The notes beneath the pieces are model-generated. The model was given only the letters and a program-made list of their open reading frames with translations, was not told where the DNA came from and searched no databases. DNA of 26,551 nucleotides from CAYMUR01 sp964393615 (lineage in GTDB: Bacteria; Planctomycetota; Planctomycetia; Pirellulales; Pirellulaceae), in NCBI GenBank assembly GCA_964393615.1, contig CAYMUR010000073.1, positions 1 to 26,551 of the forward strand, written 5' to 3'. The position numbers were made by a program, and so were the translations under genes. Each line of letters starts with the position of its first letter. Position 1 is the stretch's first letter. Of the stretch, positions 23,987-26,551 are shown piece after piece.

Positions 23987-25897
23987 CTAACGATTGTTAA
24001 CAATACCTTCGCTCAGATAACGCTGAAACTCGGCTTCACTGAAGGGCGTGTCATCATACCAAGGGTGGGTACTTGGATCGAATGAATTCGGCAAATCGGC
24101 CGCACCGGGATCAGGGATCTGGCCCCAGAACTTGTAGTTCGCAGCAATCATAGCCATACGAATGGACACCATGTACGTATCCTGGATTCGGTAAATATAT
24201 TTCATCAAACGGGTCGTCGCCTCCTGTAACTCTGCGAGGACTTCCGGAGTGGCATCGACTTCGCCAATGGCTCCTGCGCTCTTCGTAGGCTTGCTCGCCA
24301 CGAAATCTTGAAAGTCCAACCAAAGCTCCACATAACGCGTATGTTTAATGAGATCTTCGATCCGGGCCCGAACCTTGGGATCGGAGGCTCCTTGGTAGGC
24401 CTCATCCAGTACCGCGTACATCTCTCCGACCCGACCTCGGCCATAGGGAATTTCTGAGCCTGGAAGAAACAATTCATAAAAGCGTCGCATCGAGGCTTGC
24501 ACCTCACCGAAACTAAGTGCGTAGAACTCATCCATCAATTCGTCGACCCGCTCTGCTTCATCAATATCCCATAACGTGCGAGCCATGACATAATGAATCA
24601 GATTATCACCCGGCGAAAGACCCGTATCGATTAAATAGGTACTGAAATCAAATTTGCGATCCAACTCGGCAATTCGCCTGGCTTTATCCCGCGGATGCGG
24701 CAGACCAGTCGGCAAGCTGCGCCGACCGGTGTAATATCCTCCATAAGCATAGGTCAGCAGCCTGTTATGCGGGGCCTTCTCTCGCCAACCGGTCACAATC
24801 CCGTCAAAGGTAAATGGACCTTGAAACATGGCTTGCGCTGGCTGGATGATCACATCGGGATCGACATCGATCGACGGCGGTGGTGCATGGTAGTAATAAG
24901 CCAAAATACCGATATATCTTTTTCGGTCATCATTGAAATGCTGACGAACTTCCTGGATCACCTGGTTCGCCATATTCACCACATAATCGGTAATCACGCT
25001 GTGGTTGCCCTCCTTGAACGCTGCTTGCATCGCCTTGCTGCCCCGGTAGCCATCATCCGGATCGACGCCCACCACGAATTGATTTGGATTCGCTTCAAAC
25101 TTGGCGATGACGTAATCGGCGACCATCTGCACGACCGCCGGATTGTTGAAATTCAGCAAATTCCAACTGCCATCCAGGTAGAAGTTCGACGGAATTTCCG
25201 ACAAGCCATGCTTGGTTTTGTACTCGGTAATGATTCCCGTCCACGCGTGTCCCACGGTTACAATGCCCGTTCTTTGTAGTCGGTTTCGAGAAAAGTATGT
25301 GCCCAACTCAGGATTTTGGGATGGAAACCACCCACCCTGAATGAATATTCCTCGACACGAGTAGTCAGGAACCTGCAAGGCGTTGATGGCCAGGTCATAA
25401 TCGGTGACGGTCGGCACCACTTCCCAGCGCTTGTTCGGCTGAAATTGGCGATGGCCCATTCGATACAGTAGGTCCCAGATACCGAACTCCACTGCCTGCG
25501 CAGTAGCTCCAATGATTTGCAAGCCATGGGAATGGGTTCTCAAGAGGTATTCACTATGCCGAAAAGGATTCTTGGGTTCAAAAAGATCTGCCAGCCCCGC
25601 TGTTGGAAAATCGCCAGCCACGCCAATGGCAAGCCCCTCGGTACCGTTTCCGGACTCAATACTGACTTCGTCCCCAGTGATCTTTTGCAGGTAATCCGCC
25701 AGCGTTTCTGCCAAACTCTGCACCTCTGTCGAAGCGTGCGCTCCCACGGTGATGTCCAACTGGACCACCTTATCAGTGACCAGATGGACCGTTTCGCCTG
25801 TTTTATCATCCTCTGTAGCAGTCCCAGAGAGAGGACCGAATATTGCCAGACCAGCCCAAAGCATGAAAACAAAACCAGAAATCCGTTTTTTGTTCAT
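23987..25897 (-). CDS. Exported DUF4838-family protein (glycosidase-like)
   Basis: This 636-residue protein has a signal peptide (MNKKRISGFVFMLWAGL, cleavage near SGTA). Its N-terminal domain (about 35-130; VQLDITVGAHASTEVQSLAE, YLQKITGDEVSI) resembles the small domain preceding alpha-glucuronidase-type barrels. DUF4838 signatures follow: FGIWDLLYRMGHRQFQP, RWEVVP, then a barrel-like region with FVVGVDPDDGY, ILAYYYHAPPP and TYLIDTGLSPGDNLIHYVMA, and a helical C-terminal region. The family is generally annotated as glycoside-hydrolase-like and is frequent in polysaccharide-degrading planctomycetes. The substrate is unknown. The ATG at 25897 is chosen because GAGGAA lies 8 bases upstream and it begins the signal peptide; an in-frame TTG ten codons earlier is less likely. 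Confidence 0.85.
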   Translation of the reverse strand: MNKKRISGFVFMLWAGLAIFGPLSGTATEDDKTGETVHLVTDKVVQLDITVGAHASTEVQSLAETLADYLQKITGDEVSIESGNGTEGLAIGVAGDFPTAGLADLFEPKNPFRHSEYLLRTHSHGLQIIGATAQAVEFGIWDLLYRMGHRQFQPNKRWEVVPTVTDYDLAINALQVPDYSCRGIFIQGGWFPSQNPELGTYFSRNRLQRTGIVTVGHAWTGIITEYKTKHGLSEIPSNFYLDGSWNLLNFNNPAVVQMVADYVIAKFEANPNQFVVGVDPDDGYRGSKAMQAAFKEGNHSVITDYVVNMANQVIQEVRQHFNDDRKRYIGILAYYYHAPPPSIDVDPDVIIQPAQAMFQGPFTFDGIVTGWREKAPHNRLLTYAYGGYYTGRRSLPTGLPHPRDKARRIAELDRKFDFSTYLIDTGLSPGDNLIHYVMARTLWDIDEAERVDELMDEFYALSFGEVQASMRRFYELFLPGSEIPYGRGRVGEMYAVLDEAYQGASDPKVRARIEDLIKHTRYVELWLDFQDFVASKPTKSAGAIGEVDATPEVLAELQEATTRLMKYIYRIQDTYMVSIRMAMIAANYKFWGQIPDPGAADLPNSFDPSTHPWYDDTPFSEAEFQRYLSEGIVNNR

Positions 25898-26474
25898 CGT
25901 TTTATTCCTCAAAGTGTAACAATGCAAGTCGCTCTATGCCGCTTGCCAGTCGCGACGAGTTTTTGCCCCCGCAAACCTCATTGCGGCTGATGATTTTAGC
26001 CGGGAATCCAGCGGACCGCAATCATTCCGGCAACTTCGTCCGCCTGCCTTCCTATCCCTCCGCTTTTTCTTCCGTGTGCTGCGCGTCTCAGCGGTTGCGG
26101 CACGACACCATCATCCACACGATTACTGACCCCGGATCCCTGCAAACCAAAACACGAGCACTGCGTACCGGCTCCTCGACGTTGCCTTAGGAAATCAGCG
26201 CGGCACACCCTTTGGGGGGGGCTTGGTAGCAGGCACGATGCAGCTGCTGGCATTCATCTCGCGGACTAACCAGCCCGAACCGCAAGTAGCGTTCCACTTG
26301 TGTTGAACGCGGTAGCAGCCGAAAAAGATAAGGGCCTGGCGCACCTCCCAGCAGGACCATTTTCCACGACGGTTGTTCTGGAATAGGAACATATCCCAAC
26401 TACCCTCGAGCCGGTTCCTGCGACTTGGCCCACCACAAAGCACACTGTCCATGCGTACCGGTTTCAGAAACCAA
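25898..26474. other. Gene-poor region before the DUF4838 gene
   Basis: Nothing convincing is seen in these 577 bases. Two overlapping minus-strand frames (26195-26515 and 26187-26399) are open but lack recognisable motifs, and one overlaps the true PEP-CTERM tail in the wrong frame. A run of eight G occurs at 26214-26221. The promoter of the DUF4838 gene should lie here, but no strong hexamer pair was found. Confidence 0.4.
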
Positions 26475-26551
26475 TCAGCAAGTGTTTCGCCATTTACCCA
26501 GGAGCAACAACCCACTCATGGCCAGCAAGCACCAGGCAGTCGGTTCGGGCA
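26475..26551 (-). CDS. C-terminal end of a second PEP-CTERM protein, cut by the window edge
   Basis: The minus strand enters the window in frame, reads PEPTAWCLLAMSG, then LLLLGKWRNTC, and stops at TGA (26477-26475). This is a complete PEP-CTERM sorting signal: PEP motif, hydrophobic helix and short basic end. Only 24 codons are visible and the rest lies beyond base 26551. Over 64 bases it is identical to the tail of the protein ending at 17096 except for one synonymous change. The final residues then differ (NTC instead of TGNV). Confidence 0.82.
   Translation of the reverse strand, partial: PEPTAWCLLAMSGLLLLGKWRNTC
26488..26551 (-). repeat. PEP-CTERM coding tail, second copy of a 64-bp repeat
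   Basis: This is the same 64-base segment as 17112-17175 with one mismatch. The window ends inside it, which fits a contig broken at a repeat. How far the similarity extends beyond the edge is unknown. Confidence 0.92.

Noticed and set aside
26187..26515. Two overlapping minus-strand frames near the right edge, considered as a frameshifted gene around the G8 run
   Set aside because: Neither translation resembles a known family, and the longer one reads the PEP-CTERM tail in the wrong frame.
1..26551. tRNA, rRNA, CRISPR arrays, transposases, phage genes and toxin-antitoxin pairs
   Set aside because: Looked for by eye on both strands in the intergenic gaps; no cloverleaf with a TPsiC-like loop, regular spaced repeats or mobile-element protein motifs were seen.

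Overview
The window looks like a piece of a Planctomycetota chromosome (Pirellulales/Planctomycetales type), possibly a whole metagenomic contig. This is inferred from the gene families: a DUF1559 pseudopilin-like protein with an H-x9-DG C-terminal motif, a PEP-CTERM protein with planctomycete dockerin-like repeats, a giant FG-GAP/UnbV (CRTAC1-type) lipoprotein, a DUF4838 protein and a decayed Gfo/Idh/MocA oxidoreductase. Several genes lack a clear Shine-Dalgarno site. No rRNA, tRNA, CRISPR array, insertion sequence or prophage gene was found.

Positions 1-2645 (+) hold a two-gene signalling unit: a hybrid histidine kinase (HisKA-HATPase-REC-HPt, open at the left edge) overlapping by one base a REC-GGDEF diguanylate cyclase with an intact active site and I-site. 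The first ~210 bases encode an unrelated NTR/TIMP-like secreted domain joined abruptly to the kinase, which looks like a chimera or an extraordinary fusion.

Positions 2966-11573 (+) hold a heavy-metal efflux cluster: a TolC/CzcC-like outer-membrane protein, a small putative secreted protein, a His-rich CzcB/CusB-like adaptor and a CzcA/CusA-like RND pump with two extra periplasmic insertions. A class-III (GSA-type) aminotransferase follows directly. A convergent FabG-like reductase, probably using a TTG start, lies at 11594-12346 (-).

Positions 12713-14442 (+) encode a DUF1559 protein and an EF-hand lipoprotein, a common planctomycete pairing.

Positions 14838-26551 (-) form a secreted/carbohydrate-related block. 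Reading along the minus strand it contains the tail of a PEP-CTERM protein cut by the window edge, a DUF4838 protein, the double-propeller FG-GAP/UnbV lipoprotein, an autotransporter-like PEP-CTERM protein with dockerin-like repeats, a GH127-like protein and a Gfo/Idh/MocA pseudogene with an in-frame TAG. Two promoter-like sites and several inverted repeats sit in its intergenic gaps. The right edge ends inside a 64-bp near-perfect copy of the PEP-CTERM coding tail found at 17112-17175.

No clearly new defence or mobile system is visible. The best leads are the NTR-kinase junction, the RND insertions, the 7+7 propeller architecture and the repeated PEP-CTERM tail.
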